A DNA stretch of 60,000 nucleotides from Tubulanus polymorphus (GCF_964204645.1 NC_134029.1:24014450-24074449); one strand, 5' to 3'; positions 38,481 through 50,300 are shown, counted from the stretch's first letter. The notes: generated by a model from the sequence alone, not told the origin. A program made the numbers and translations.

Positions 38481-41127
38481 CAGAATAGCGCAATCTTAAA
38501 ATCTCACGTCTTTCACTGGTTTTTCGCATATTTTTCTCTCACTTCAATCGTCTAAATTTTTATTCGTTTGTGCCAAGCGTGACGTGATACTTTACTCCAA
38601 GTCACTTAAATTTGGCTCTTTTCAGTTTATATATATGTATATATAACCTATGACTTAGCTAATAACATTCTTGTGACAAAAATGGTGGTTGATGGATTCA
38701 TTAGTGTAATTTTTCTTTGATCTTAGACACAGTAAATGTCAGAAAACAACTTCCTTCTCGCGCATAATCAAATTACATATTTTCAACGCCCTTTATTGTT
38801 CGTATACCTGAACGTATTCAGCACCGAAATCTTCATTAATTCTTGGTTATAATTTCAATGCGTTAATGCACTATCGAATTAAAATAACAGTTTATCGTAT
38901 AATCACGCAAAGTCTCGCTCACGGTCAACTGATACAGAAATACACTTTTCTCTGTCGACGCCCGGGAAGACGACTTAAAACTTTATGATATGAATAAACA
39001 AGTCGCTTAAAACGTTTCTTGAAAACGACAAAAATTAATCAAAATATCGACTTAAATATTCCGTCTATCTATATTGTTATTATCGAGACGAATAGAAGTT
39101 GGGCTGCAGCTAAAAACCAATAATTAAGTCATTAATTTAGCTACGATTCGCCGCCGGCTGAAAATACCATTACTATTGATTGCGTCTGTTTAATGCGGTT
39201 CTTCGCGCGACTGATACGCGCGCGGGAGGCAGAGGGAATCCCTTTTTAAAAAGATAACGCCGAATGATCGAGAAATAAATGGAATGAAAATTGATTTTCA
39301 TCAACCGAGAACATTCCGATCTGCGAAATTTGTCATTCTCGTAATAATATCGGAATTAGTGTCCGACTCATTTTCACTGACTCTGTTTTTGAAAAAAAAG
39401 ACGAGCGTGATGATAAAAATAATTCAGCTCTCGACAGTAGACCTAATCAACAAAACGGTTGATTTTATACTGAAAGAAATATTACATTCGAATGAAATGC
39501 TATTTGGTGACATTTAGTCAGCAACATATGTAGCGAACAAGTAGGGAGAATTTTTATCAAAATAAAAGCTTTTTGATTGCGCTACAGTTTTTCGAGTAGG
39601 TAATTTTCCATCTGACGGAATTCCAAGCACTTCATTAGGAATCTGACGAGTCGGACGCCGATTCCAATTTGCCAAAGTTTTAAATTGCAGGCGTCACGTT
39701 GCCAACTAGAATAAACCCTAGTCTTGTATGAATGCGATCAGAATGTCGAACGAGGCGAATGACCCGAGGCGCGCATAGAGAAACTGCCGAACAAAATCAG
39801 TTAGAGACTGATGGTTTATTATCATTGAATCGGATTGTTGGCATTTTTCTTGTGAATTAATTAAGGTGCGGTTTATGATTCTTCGAAGCGCAGCGGCTGA
39901 GAGCAAAAACAGAAACAAGTCTCAATTTCAAATAGGTTTAAATTTCAGGATATTGGCATCGACATTTATCAGGAATTCTAACCGCTTCCAATCGAAGATT
40001 CTGTTGCCTTAAACATGATTTCTAAGTACTTATAAAAAAGGCGTAATAACCGGGAAATGTAGCTAGATATCTAACAAAGCAAGAAGTTTGAGACGCATTC
40101 ATGGTAAGGCCAATTCGTGACGTTGATCTTTGCTCAAAAATGAAATGATAAAAGATCGTCTGCACAATGCGTGATGGACATATTTTTATCTATAAGTGTA
40201 AGTAATTCAGCGTCAACGGTAATTTACAGGTAATATTGTGAATTGAAGACGAAACGCCCACCATGATTTGGTATATAACGGACGAGGCTAAATCCAGACA
40301 AAAAGATATTACGTTTCATTAGCTCTGTTAAGTAACGGCGTGAAGCTTGGTTAAAACTATACAAGTACATTGACATAAATCGATATTGATTCCGGAGAAA
40401 TGTGTTTAAAAATGAAAACCAAAATCTAAAAGACTCGTAGGTGTGAAATGTCGATAGTTGACAATGATTGACTACGTACTTAGGACGGTGCGTTACATTT
40501 TTAAAGAAGCGATAGCGTTTTGGAGAAACTGACGCCGAAACAATTGAAGGCCATGTCGGGTCATCACGAATCTATAGGCGTAACTGATTGAAGACTGGAT
40601 GTCCAAGTCACGGCCTATCGGTGGGCACCAATTCAGCGAGCACTTTCACGAGGAAATTTCGAACACGACGGGCACCGACCGTTAGCAGATTACCCATCAT
40701 CCCATGTCGGAACAAACGGCAATAAGAACGCAGTGATTCCAATTTCCTTTTCAATTACTCTAATGGTCGTGGACAACGGTAATTAACAACCCGTGCGTAA
40801 CAACAAATCGTTTCAGTTTCGCTCCCGCAAATTTATTACGTACGTTTTTCTGTCATATTGACCTGATACTTGCCGGTCGTAGGCGTGAATTAATATATAC
40901 AAGCGAAATAAAGAAATATGTATTTCTGAGAAATGCCTAATTCATTACTTTTTCGCGATTACTCTGACCCTGATGAAATCGCGCGAGAGGCAATTTCTGA
41001 ATATAGCTGCAAATTAGAAACGAAAGGACGTGTTAGCTGTACAGGAGGTTACTGGTCATATTTCAGAATCGTTTTTTATTCTATAATTTTTTTCTAAGTT
41101 ATTTCTTTATTACTGGAATCGACGAAA

Positions 41128-41128
41128 C

Positions 41129-41159
<31 letters not shown>

Positions 41160-41163
41160 GCGG
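41128..41163 (+). repeat. CGG trinucleotide run
   Basis: About 12 CGG/CGA triplets; GC-rich island in AT-rich DNA. Confidence 0.9.
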
Positions 41164-41819
41164 TGTCGCTCGCGTAGTGTTACTGCCTCCTGTTACTGCC
41201 TCCAGTCACTTCAACTGAAGCGAGACACAAAATCAGATAAATACAGCTTTGAGTAAATACGACACATCGATGAAACGGAACCCGGCAATCACAGCGAATC
41301 AATTTAACTGCAACTGCTTCTGTCACTATTCGAATGCAATAATAATTCTCAATATTTGGAAAGTTGTCAAGATTAAAGTCTTTCATCATCGACTGGTTTT
41401 TATTACAGTTTTGTAGCAATAAAAGGAAATTATCATCAATCTTCAGTCGGTGACGGATTTCGACCAGAAACGAAGACAGCGCCGAAGTTTAATGGCTTCG
41501 ATTATTTAATTTCGAATGCGATTGACGCAATGCTAGCCTTTGTTCGCCGTGTCTGCGTCTTGGACAAAGAACAAGAGGAAACAGACTAAACGTGACGAAT
41601 GAAACAGTAAGCAGACGATCGCCTCGCGACGGCGGACGTCATCAAAAAATCTATTCGAAAAAAGAAGACAATATTTCAAATTGTCAATAATCGCGATATA
41701 ACAATAACGAATGATCTGAAATACTGTAAGTCTAATCACCAGAAAGGAATGATTGATAGCTCGAACAATCATCTAGAAAAAAATGTTTTCAATTTCTAAA
41801 AATAAGTTGTGATGATGAA

Positions 41820-42066
41820 TAAAGGAGTCCTGAACTACGGGTCTGAACGAGAATCCCACAATAAAGACGAGAAAATGTTTCCTTGAGCTGATAGTTTATT
41901 CAACGTTTCGACTATAAACTATCAATAGTCATCTTTTTGGTATGAACCGTACCTTGATTTTTAAGGGTTGAACAGTTCGACAATAATACAACACTTTACG
42001 ACCAGTCTAGCAATACGTATCATCAGCTTATGTATTAGTTTTTATCGACGAAACCCAATAAACAGG
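41820..42066. repeat. Degenerate dispersed repeat (AATCCCACA family)
   Basis: It begins GATGAATAAAGGAGTCC, then GAATCCCACAATAAAGACGA, contains the stem words GATAGTTTATTC, TTCGACTATAAACTATC and AATAGTCATC, and ends CGAAACCCAATAAACAGG. It shares blocks with 12,845-13,120 and its terminus resembles the inverted repeats of 46,733-46,892. Confidence 0.45.
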
Positions 42067-42086
42067 AAATGATATAACATAATAAA

Positions 42087-42473
42087 ATGACTAATAAAAC
42101 GGCTCAGATGAAGGATATAGAGATGACGGTAATTTATAGAGAGATGTTACTGGTATGGTTGACGTGTGGTAAGATTTGTGGTCCATGTGTTTTCACGGTA
42201 CTTGCCGCAATCACAGTCGCTGAGATTATTCTGTCAATTTATTTTGATCTATTTCGCCAAAACATTTCGATATCCGGCAATTGCAACTGCAGCAATTGCA
42301 ATCATTACCGGTCACCACGAGCAATAAAAATGCAAAACGTCCCACGAATACGTCTGCGTTTCGAGTCTGAACGCTGGAAATTTATCTATACCGATGATGA
42401 AAGTAAAACAGAACTATGGAATCTATATTTCAGAAACGGGTCACGTATGATAACGTACGATTATCACGTCTAA
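42087..42473 (+). CDS. Hypothetical single-pass membrane protein, single exon, 128 aa
   Basis: An ATG-initiated frame (AATAAAATGA context) runs 128 codons to TAA. Residues 35-56 (VFTVLAAITVAEIILSIYFD LF) form a good membrane segment. Before it is CGKICGPC; after it comes a cysteine cluster NCNCSNCN and three N-glycosylation sequons (NIS, NCS, NGS), so a luminal or extracellular C-terminal domain of about 70 residues rich in Arg/Trp/Tyr is plausible. I do not recognise a family. It could be an intronless young gene, one exon of a larger gene, or a chance frame; a 128-codon frame is not long enough to exclude chance in 60 kb. Confidence 0.3.
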   Translation: MTNKTAQMKDIEMTVIYREMLLVWLTCGKICGPCVFTVLAAITVAEIILSIYFDLFRQNISISGNCNCSNCNHYRSPRAIKMQNVPRIRLRFESERWKFIYTDDESKTELWNLYFRNGSRMITYDYHV

Positions 42474-44807
42474 ATTTGGACACGTTAAAAAATCAAAAAT
42501 GTTCTATAAGATTGGAGAAGACATGGAAGTAATCGTTTGAATTAGATTTGAATGAAAATGCATTTCGCAATCACGACCTTCAATTCAACTTTAATTTCAA
42601 TCAATGGATTGTTTTGTTTTTTTGTTCATATGTATCCGGATGTAAAACTTCCTACCTGCACTTTATAGATTAAAAACACTCGTAGTGAAATATCGAATTA
42701 CGAATTTCTATTTCATTTAACTAAACAATACACATAATGCATTTTAAGTCGAAATAGGGGGATATGTGATTGAAAAACTGTAACTTGAATACTGCCGGTT
42801 ATAAAGGAAATTCTTTGCATTAAAATCTTAAGAATAATTCGTAATTCAAAACATGCGCGAAACCCCGGATAAATGACGCACGCACGTCTTTCTTCTGAGC
42901 CGTGCAACAATAATTTCCATTTGGTCTTCCGACGGTGCAGGCGAATCAATGTATTTTATTTCTATTCGTTTTCCGAACTTATTTCATGCTCGGCAAGCGT
43001 ACAAAACAAATGGAGAATTCGGGAATTCAGGTACTGCGCGCCAATGATTAATCGTCAATTCAGGAATCTCATTAAACGACGTCAACCGTCACGGTTGGTG
43101 AATCGATGGTAACGGACGACTTCTATTGCGCCGAGGAGACACAGCGAGTCTCCCTCCACGCGCGCGCGGCCACTAAGCATTCAATTTCCTAAACCTCGCC
43201 TTACTCGTATATTCGAGTCTGCCAATTCGAGACTTTTGACCGACTCGGACAAAAATGAACTAATTTTCTGATTTACCAACATATATTTATTGTCCGATTC
43301 TAAATTCGGACTTTCGCTAACCTAGTACCAATTTTGCCCGTACCGGTCTGTCCGATTTAAGCGGGGTTTGCCGAACAAAACCTTAACAAAGCTTTTGAAT
43401 GATAATTTGCAGTTTATGTCAATGATTAATTTTCAAAATGAGAGAGAAATGACTTTGTGGAGCGTCTGGAGCTGTCGGCATGATGATTACTGCCGAGATT
43501 CAATGCTGAGCTATATAAACAGTGTGTCTGGTCGTCGCTTCCATCGGGCCGAGTCGTTTCTATTACAGGACAAGTGTAAAACGGTCAATCGGTGTAGTTA
43601 GTGTTGTGTGATAATGTTTATAAACGGATGGGACGGGTTGTTAAATTCCGCGCGGAACTGTTCAGAGAAAACTGCAGCAATGTGGAGTTTATTTACGAGT
43701 GCTTCTCTCAATTACCATCGGGTATTACACACACACAAATCAGAGCAATTGCTGAGGTGTGAAATGAAAATAGTGATCGTGATAAATGACACTATCTTCA
43801 ACGTCAACCGCTATACCGCATGCTGATCATATCATCTCATATCACAAACGACCGAAAAACAATCTCCCAGGTCGTTTCGCTCGGAGAGGTCGCCGATTCG
43901 ATGGCAGAGTTTTGATATTTCTAACTCGAGGGAGAATACCATTATCTTTCTTCTCGCACGCAGTATTACAAATTCTTCGATTTCCTAGGATTGTTGTATG
44001 TAGTTAAGACGGTTATCGAGTAATCGTAGATACGGTGAAATAGATTTAGAACCATTGTCCGTCCGTGTTCTCCAACCTCTAGTTACTCAGCTCGACAGTA
44101 GCTGGCAGCACTTTACTGTCCAAAATAAATTCCTCGATTTTTGAAATTGAAACAAACGATCCCAATTTAGTCTTAATACTTTTGTAATATCTTTATATCT
44201 ATTTCAATGAATAAGTACAGGTTTAACAGATATACAATTTTTTGGCATAATACATGTACATGCAATACATTCTAAAGTTTTCAAGACATCAATTAGCATA
44301 CCTGGACTGCATATGTTCAGATCATATTTTGCAAGTTGAGAAGTTTGTAAAAGCACAGAATAAATTCAGAAGAGTGAACATAAATGCTTACAATGGATAG
44401 AAACAAGAAGAGACAATACATATCACAATAAACAATGATCAACTGCCAAAAAGTGCTATCAGTCACAAGCTGAATGTTTTTAAGGAACAATTCATTGAAA
44501 TATGATGGAAAATGTTCAAATCAATCAGTAATCAATGGAAAGACCCTAGGTTACATTTTCCACATTTACATATCAAACCCCAATCAAATCAGTATTTTTT
44601 TGGACAAAATAGTAACAAAATTCTGAAAATCAGTTGGCAGCTGTGAACTTTAAGTCGGTCACTGATGCAGAGATGGCAGCAGCTTCTGTTGTTGTCTCCA
44701 TGCTATCAAAATATGGAGTCAGAAAATGCAAAAGGCTTTAGTTTAGTATGAATATAATGAATATAACAGTTGAATCATAGATAAACATCTCAGTATAACA
44801 GTGAGTA
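42474..44807 (-). other. Intergenic sequence and probable CCDC138 3'UTR
   Basis: The part next to 44,807 should be the 3'UTR of CCDC138. No clear AATAAA on the minus strand is seen within about 700 bp of the stop, so its end is not assigned. The remainder shows nothing recognisable. Confidence 0.5.
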
Positions 44808-44955
44808 TTACTGAAGCATGGCAGGACGGCTTCCTAGATTCAGTAATGTAGATTTCAGATTTAATGCCAAGAATGTCTGTTCAGCTTCGGTGTTTCTGAG
44901 AACGTCGTGAATACATGAAGTAATGCCATAAATTTCAAACAGTTTCTTGTTTCCT
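44808..44955 (-). CDS. CCDC138: CCDC138 last coding exon
   Basis: Encodes GNKKLFEIYGITSCIHDVLR NTEAEQTFLALNLKSTLLNL GSRPAMLQ then TAA (44,808-44,810). Vertebrate counterpart: SNKKLFELFTIHLMLQEIQR and FLCINLNSTLFNLG. Acceptor GTTTCAG. Confidence 0.95.
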
Positions 44956-47900
44956 CTGAAACAAATAAATACAATGATTCATAAATGTTAGATTCAGTAG
45001 GTTTTAAAGAGCATTAAAATCATATTAAGCAGACTTCACCCAATATGCAGCTATCAATCTTCTCTCTATACACTGCTCTAAACCTCGCCCCTCGGTCGAT
45101 GGGGAAGTCTGGTGGAGGAACACATTTTTCACGAAAAATGTCTGTCTAAACTTGATCATTCAGACATGATACCCTAATTCATTTTCAAAGAAAAATGTCC
45201 GGAGCACTGTAGTACAGGGGGTGGAGGCGCCTAGACGAACATGATTTGAGAAAATGGTGAATATCTGTCAAATGTCTGTCTGAGAGGGTGTGTACAGACA
45301 GCAGGTTGCGATAGCTGCAATAGCGGTACTAGTATATTCGGAAATCCGTTCAAACCAGGAAAATGATTAAAAGATTTTCTACCGTTTGTCAATATGAAAA
45401 ATCCAAAAATATCCAGTACTTAGCTATACCAGTCCATGGGCTACAGGCAGAGTCTACTGTGGAACTAAGAAGAAAACCTCACCTTATTTTCGACAGTTTT
45501 TGAAGTAAAACGCTGAGTTTTTCGATGATTTTCGGGTTGATGTTCGGCATTCGTACGACCATCGCACACGCTCGGAACCAAGTTTCATTGCTGCACGTAT
45601 CCAGAAACGATGGTAAAATATGTGAATCCATCGACATTTGCAACAGAACATCCATCGCATAACCGAGCAGAATCTGCAAAATATACATTCATTATATACA
45701 CGCGATTGAGAACTTATAATGATATCTTCAGTGGGAACAGTTTCTCCTAAAGAGGTTCATTGTGTCACTTGTCACCAACAAGAACAAGACACCAAAAATT
45801 CAAAAAATTTTCAAAACAGTCAGAAGGATTTCATTAGTTTTCCCCTCATCTGTAAGAAAGCTAAGACATTACTGTGATAGACACCAAAAATTCAAATGCC
45901 CTGTTCTCTGATTTTCAAAAAGAGAGTCAGAAGCCATGATTTTCCCGGCAGGGATTTCACTAGTTTTCCCTGAACTGTAAGAACCCTGAGCTAAGTCGTT
46001 ACTTTGATGGGAAAGATGAAACGTACACACATAGATAGACTAATAGATAGACTACTGTAGGTATGTGTTAATACCACATCCTTAAAAATTATCAAATTTC
46101 CAACGTCAAATATTTTCTAAACATGAAACGTACCTTGTTGACTGGTCTGAAATGGTGTAACATGACAGTAGTTGCCTGATAATGTAAAAACAACTGTTTA
46201 CCGGCTTCAGATCGTAAATCATCGCGTAAACATTCAAACACCTGAGCTATATGATCAGCTGAAACAAAACAATTACAACATTAACTCAGAAATACTGAAA
46301 TTAATACCAGTCATGAAATGAGATCAGTAGATCGATGACTTAATCCGGTGTATACCTTTACCTTGAGTTAAAGTTTTCAGTATGATAAGACAAGACAAGA
46401 ATCTAACATGCAAATTATTGCTTTTAAAGTAGAATCCTTCCCTGATTTTCAACGTAGGAGGTCGCGGACTGAATATAGAATCTCGAGGTGAAGGGGGTGC
46501 CACCGGTTCATCGACGAGAACCTCGGTAAATCGTACGCTACGAGGCCGATACAACTCTTCCCCTAAACGACGAAACGTCGACGTGTAGATCGAGGATTTC
46601 TGCAAGAAAACGAAAAGAAAATTACTTTTGAACGTTGATAATAGATTAGTATAGTTCGTGTCACATAGAATTGTTTACAATATCAATGTGACATAGTAGT
46701 CAAATCAAACACTCATATCCATGCAAACTTTAGATGAATAAAGAAATCCCACAAAAGAATTCTATATGATACGATTTATTAAAATGAAACCACAACGTCT
46801 CAGTAACTACCGCATCATTCCACTGAATGTTAGTCAACAGTCGAAATGGTGCGGTTTCATCGCCATTTCATTGTGGGACTTCTTCATTCATCAGGATGTA
46901 GAGAAAAGCCAGAATTGTCTGAAGCCATCGAGAGGTCTCTACAAAAATAAACTAAACAAGCAAAGGAAAGAACAACAATGGTCATGACGAGTTAAGTTGA
47001 GTGGTTATACCTGTGTGCCTTGAGTAGGAGTTTTATCCATATGAACTAATGCCCAGTATATGAACTGTAGAGATGGAAGACAGATCTTAATGTTTACCAT
47101 CGGTGAATCACGAAGAATATCCACTAAACCTGGTAAAACCTACAATAAAACATTCAAAAATATTCTTCAATATGACTCCGGTGGTAAAGGATTACCTTCA
47201 AGGTTATTAATAGGCCAAGTATCCAGGATTCCTGCACCAAATAATCTACCAAACTACATGACTTCTTCCTTCCACATTTTCCATGTTATATCCTGAACTC
47301 ATCCAAAATTCCATGGATTTTCCACATTTCAACTAATGTGAGAAGATGCTGAATAAAGATGTGGAAGACATGGAAGGAAGGGTTTTGGTAAAACAACCCC
47401 TATAACAGAACCTTACCTTAATGCATTTATCATGAACATGTTTTTGTTGACCAGGAGATAGAGTTTTATCTTCAGAATTGATTAGGCTGAGATTCGAATC
47501 AGAAATCCACTCTAATAACGTAGCCATCACTTCATAGGTCACTTGCGGCAACTGAAATAAGATAAAATTACGTGTCTTTTTACAATGTTGTCAAATCTGG
47601 GAAATTTCACGAACACGTTCAAGTGCAAACCTTGGGAATCTTGATTGGTTGTATTCTTTCTTTAGGAGGTGACTGTTTTTTCTGTATTTCTAACAGAATA
47701 TCTGCATCTTGTTTCGTCGTTTTTGTCGGAGCGCCTTTAATTCTCTGTAGGTTAGTAAGACGTGCCTGTAAACCAGACGATTGTTTCTCCAACTTCTCGT
47801 GTTGTACTTGTAAATCTTCCAACTGAAACACAAAAAATCTGTTTCCTTTTCAGGATGGCCACTTTCCGCCCAATTACAAATCCCCTGAGTTTTCCATGTG

Positions 47901-49963
47901 ATTACAGAAAATTCCTTTAAGTTTTTCCAGATTTTTTCTTTCAGATTCCCTGGGTAGCAAAACCAATAAAAATCAAATCGTAACGAATTAAAGAGATTAA
48001 GATAAAAACCTGTTTGCGCAGGGAATCATTTCCCTGTTTGATGTTATCAAAACTATCTTTCAATCGTTTATTTTCTTTCGTTTTCGACTTTAAAAGTTCG
48101 TCGAGGTTTGAGATTTCTTGTTGATGTTGTTGTTTCAGAGACTGAAATAAAATCAATCAGGAAATAATTCGAATGAATTGTCGTTTTCACTGAACGACGT
48201 TCGGAGAATGTAGTAAAATAAAATCTTACTTCTTCGCGAACTTTACAAGTTTTATCGATTTCTTGTTCCAAAAATGTAAACATTCGAGCTTCGGCTAAAG
48301 CGATCTTTTTCTCGCGTTCAGCGACTTCCAGTTCCTTCTGATGAATAATCAAACTCTTCTCCTGATCACCGGACAAAAACACTCAATAATCAATGTCAAT
48401 AAACACAAGCTGAATACAGTTTATCCTTTGAATGCGTGTGCAATGATTTCTCAAACTTATTGGGAAATTTTGAAATTAGGGAAATCTTGCCACCATTAGC
48501 GTTACATTTTCAATATTGGTTCATTTCCAATTAACTTGTAACTCAAATTGTATTTGAATGGTGTTTGAATAATGGTATATTTTTCTGTGATTTTTGATTC
48601 ATTTGAAAGACTTTCATAACTACAACATTGTAATAGTGAACTTAGACCTGCCGCAGTAGTTGATGTCCTACTGCACACTGGCGACACCTGGTGGACCCTC
48701 AATAGCCAAAATGGGATCCTCACTTCCCACAGTAAGTTTGAATTGAAGTTATATATATTTTACCTTCAGTTGATTGTGAATAAGCTGTAATTCTGAATAA
48801 ACCCCGACTGTGTTCAAATCACTACCAGCTTCAATTTCATCATCATCAGCTCCCGTTTCATCATCATTCTCTTCCTCTTCTTCGGTCACGGATTTCAACG
48901 ATTCTAAACTCGCGCGACGAATCATTTTGTTCAATCGATTGATTTCAACATCCGTTCGAATCACCGTTCCTCGTCTCGGCGATTCCTCACCAGCGCGAAT
49001 CGGAGCTTGTCGTCCGCTCGGTGATTCCTCATCTGCTGAATCGAACAGACGCAACGTTTCGTTGGAATGACGAATAATCGTCGGTTCAATTGTTGTGTTC
49101 GCGGTTGATTCTAAAAATAGAAACAGTAATCAAAATTTACAGAACATGAAACTCTATTCAGACAAGATCCCCCTTCGCTTCTTGATAGAACAGATAGAGT
49201 TCAAATTTCCGGATTAAATCCTCAGTAAGGCTGTTTTAACCTTCCTTGTGAAACAAACTAGAGTTAGAATTCCCTGATTTTCCCGACAGTGAAAATAAAT
49301 GCCGAATTCCCCTGATCTGTAGGAATCCCGAACAGAAATATTATGATAATGCACGTGATAATGCTATTAAAGGGTTGTAAGAAATTAAAATACAAGCTTC
49401 TTAATTCACCTTCTGCATCGTAATCAGTCAACTGTTCGTATTCCTGCGGTGAATAATATTCCTTCTTCTCAGATATTATCACAAGACCTATAAAACAGCG
49501 AGATAGTAACGTTCAATATTGATTTTATTGTACTACGTTTGATTAAGTCGACCTCGGGTTTTTCAGCACAACCAGACAAGAAAATTATTCTTATAGATGA
49601 AAACATGGAATATCCTCCAAAATTGGAAAACTCATCATCGTAAAAATTCATCAAAATACAGCGTAAGACTATCAGAATGAAATAAGGAATTGTTTATAGT
49701 TGAGAAAGAACGAATAAATGAGAATTATGTTGTTTTTAATGAAATTGTGAACACCGAACATTTTTAGATTTACTCAAAGTATCATTTATATAGATTTCAG
49801 TTGACTATAACAGGATAGAGGTCCGCTCAAGTTGGTTTACCCATGGACCGCAATGGTCTTCACCAACTGACCCTTAGACCTCTATTTTGCATATTTTTTT
49901 CTAGATCAACTGTGGCTTACCATCGAAGTCACTATCAGCTGAATTAATTGGTTCGTAACTCAT
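44808..49963 (-). CDS. CCDC138: Coiled-coil domain-containing protein 138 (CCDC138), complete
   Basis: Twelve coding exons (plus-strand coordinates, in transcript order): 49963-49921, 49487-49410, 49110-48764, 48361-48230, 48141-48010, 47822-47631, 47551-47417, 47139-47011, 46599-46362, 46258-46134, 45673-45483, 44955-44808. They give 1,890 nt, 629 residues (human protein about 665). Residues 1-140 are acidic and disordered; about 140-290 are coiled coil (YSELQLIHNQLK, KSKTKENKRLKDSFDNIKQG, LQARLTNLQRIKG); from about 310 comes the conserved helical C-terminal half: YEVMATLLEWISD, TSTFRRLGEELY, FKSNNLHVRFLSCLIILKTL, KLSVLLQKLSKIRGNKKLFE. These blocks align in order with vertebrate CCDC138. Family knowledge: a poorly studied protein reported at centrosomes and centriolar satellites. 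Exon phases agree throughout. Identification is firm; the exon 3/4 acceptor and the GTTTGC donor of exon 6 are the least certain junctions. Confidence 0.95.
45483..45673 (-). CDS. CCDC138: CCDC138 coding exon 11
   Basis: Encodes ILLGYAMDVLLQMSMDSHIL PSFLDTCSNETWFRACAMVV and ENKLSVLLQKLSKI-type sequence (here EKLSVLLQKLSKI). Vertebrate counterpart: VIDSLLQMTVESKSLQPFLE ACSN and ILEKLSIILQKLSKI. Confidence 0.95.
45787..45985. repeat. Partial tandem duplication in a CCDC138 intron
   Basis: GACACCAAAAATTCAAA appears at about 45,788 and 45,880, and ATTTCA(T/C)TAGTTTTCCC followed by CTGTAAGAA appears at about 45,830 and 45,955. Similar words (CCTGATTTTCCCG.CAG, CTGATCTGTAGGAATCCC) recur at 49,270-49,335, suggesting a small dispersed repeat family. 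Confidence 0.5.
46134..46258 (-). CDS. CCDC138: CCDC138 coding exon 10
   Basis: Encodes ADHIAQVFECLRDDLRSEAG KQLFLHYQATTVMLHHFRPV NK; vertebrate counterpart ADYLAQAFDSLCLDLKTDEG KTLFLEYQAVPVIL. Acceptor GTTTCAG, donor GTACGT. Confidence 0.95.
46362..46599 (-). CDS. CCDC138: CCDC138 coding exon 9
   Basis: Encodes KSSIYTSTFRRLGEELYRPR, a Pro/Ser-rich insert (APPSPRDSIFSPRPP) and FYFKSNNLHVRFLSCLIILK TLTQ. Vertebrate counterpart: TMTSTLRRLGEDIFKG and FFKSSNLPLRFLSTLIVLKT. Confidence 0.95.
46733..46892. mobile_element. Short terminal-inverted-repeat element in a CCDC138 intron
   Basis: The ends GATGAATAAAGAAATCCCACAA (46,733) and its inverted partner finishing GGGACTTCTTCATTCATC (46,892) differ at two of 22 positions. 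The 160-bp interior has no coding capacity. Related termini occur at 41,820 and 12,845. No target duplication is obvious. Confidence 0.6.
47011..47139 (-). CDS. CCDC138: CCDC138 coding exon 8
   Basis: Encodes VLPGLVDILRDSPMVNIKIC LPSLQFIYWALVHMDKTPTQ GTQ; vertebrate counterpart FVNIKLHEPFVKFIYWSLRQ. Phase 0 on both sides. Confidence 0.93.
47417..47551 (-). CDS. CCDC138: CCDC138 coding exon 7
   Basis: Encodes LPQVTYEVMATLLEWISDSN through KHVHDKCIK, matching vertebrate QVYELLTVFMDWISDHHLS and IQEKCVK. It begins the conserved helical C-terminal half. Confidence 0.93.
47631..47822 (-). CDS. CCDC138: CCDC138 coding exon 6
   Basis: Encodes LEDLQVQHEKLEKQSSGLQA RLTNLQRIKG and a Lys/Pro/Gln-rich hinge ending PIKIPK. 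The donor reads AAG|GTTTGC, weaker than the others; phase 0 and the homology of the next exon support it. Confidence 0.85.
48010..48141 (-). CDS. CCDC138: CCDC138 coding exon 5 (coiled coil)
   Basis: Encodes SLKQQHQQEISNLDELLKSK and TKENKRLKDSFDNIKQGNDS LRKQ, matching vertebrate KEKNKETKRLRSSFDALKEL. Phase 0 on both sides, so it could be skipped in frame. Confidence 0.93.
48230..48361 (-). CDS. CCDC138: CCDC138 coding exon 4 (coiled coil)
   Basis: Encodes EKSLIIHQKELEVAEREKKI ALAEARMFTFLEQEIDKTCK VREE. I place the acceptor at GGTGATCAG because it alone keeps phase 0 after exon 3; an upstream ag gives a different frame. Vertebrate counterpart: KRERFLLEREQLLFRHENAL. Confidence 0.85.
48764..49110 (-). 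CDS. CCDC138: CCDC138 coding exon 3
   Basis: The longest exon (347 bp). It encodes Ser/Glu/Arg-rich sequence with ADEESPSGRQAPIRAGEESP, a Glu/Asp run, and ends in YSELQLIHNQLK, which matches YDELFQIHLKLQ of vertebrate CCDC138 at the start of the coiled coil. Acceptor TATTTTTAG, donor GTAAAA, ends in phase 0. Confidence 0.9.
49410..49487 (-). CDS. CCDC138: CCDC138 coding exon 2
   Basis: Encodes LVIISEKKEYYSPQEYEQLT DYDAE. Acceptor TTTTATAG, donor GTGAAT, phase 1 to phase 1. Low conservation, acidic and tyrosine-rich. Confidence 0.82.
49815..49885. repeat. Imperfect inverted repeat in the first coding intron of CCDC138
   Basis: Outer stem ATAGAGGTC / GACCTCTAT, inner stem AGTTGGT / ACCAACT, with CCATGGACC in the centre. 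It lies 36 bp downstream of the exon 1 donor. The CCATGGAC word also builds the hairpins at 50.9-51.1 kb. Confidence 0.6.
49921..49963 (-). CDS. CCDC138: CCDC138 coding exon 1
   Basis: The exon begins at an acceptor (ATTTTGCAG) with an 8-nt 5'UTR tail, then ATG at 49,963 and MSYEPINSADSDFD, phase 1, donor GTAAGC. This is the first in-frame ATG compatible with the downstream phase, which is why I chose it. Confidence 0.85.
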
Positions 49964-50300
49964 CTTTAAACCTGCAAAATAAAAAGTTTCAACATTACGC
50001 AATTAATTGAGCTGAGCTGATCCAGGCTGGATATTTCAGCCGATAAATTCCTTCATATCTTTTGAACCGCTTGACCGATTTTGGTTCTGTAAATTGCTAT
50101 GATCTTATATTAAACTCTTCTTTCATATAGATACCTTGAAAACCCTACTGAGTGAGGATGAAGTAGAGAAGCGATGTTTATAATAATAAATAAATAGATC
50201 GAATATTCAAAAGAAATAGATTTTCTTGAAAATAGCTACTTGTTGTAGTGAGGGCCGATTGTGTGTCCAATGACAATGTGTCACCAAAAACAAGGCATCA

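Larger units (their letters stand above)
36021..41820. other. Gene desert, part 4
   Basis: No gene is recognised. It contains a candidate regulatory cluster at 38,290-38,480 and a CGG run at 41,128-41,163. Confidence 0.6.

Noticed and set aside
47572-47826. Plus-strand Cys-rich ORF of 84 codons
   Set aside because: It is the antisense of CCDC138 exon 6 and its flanking intron.
48810-49070. Plus-strand Ser-rich ORF
   Set aside because: It is the antisense shadow of CCDC138 exon 3, where the minus-strand frame matches homologous sequence and splice phases.
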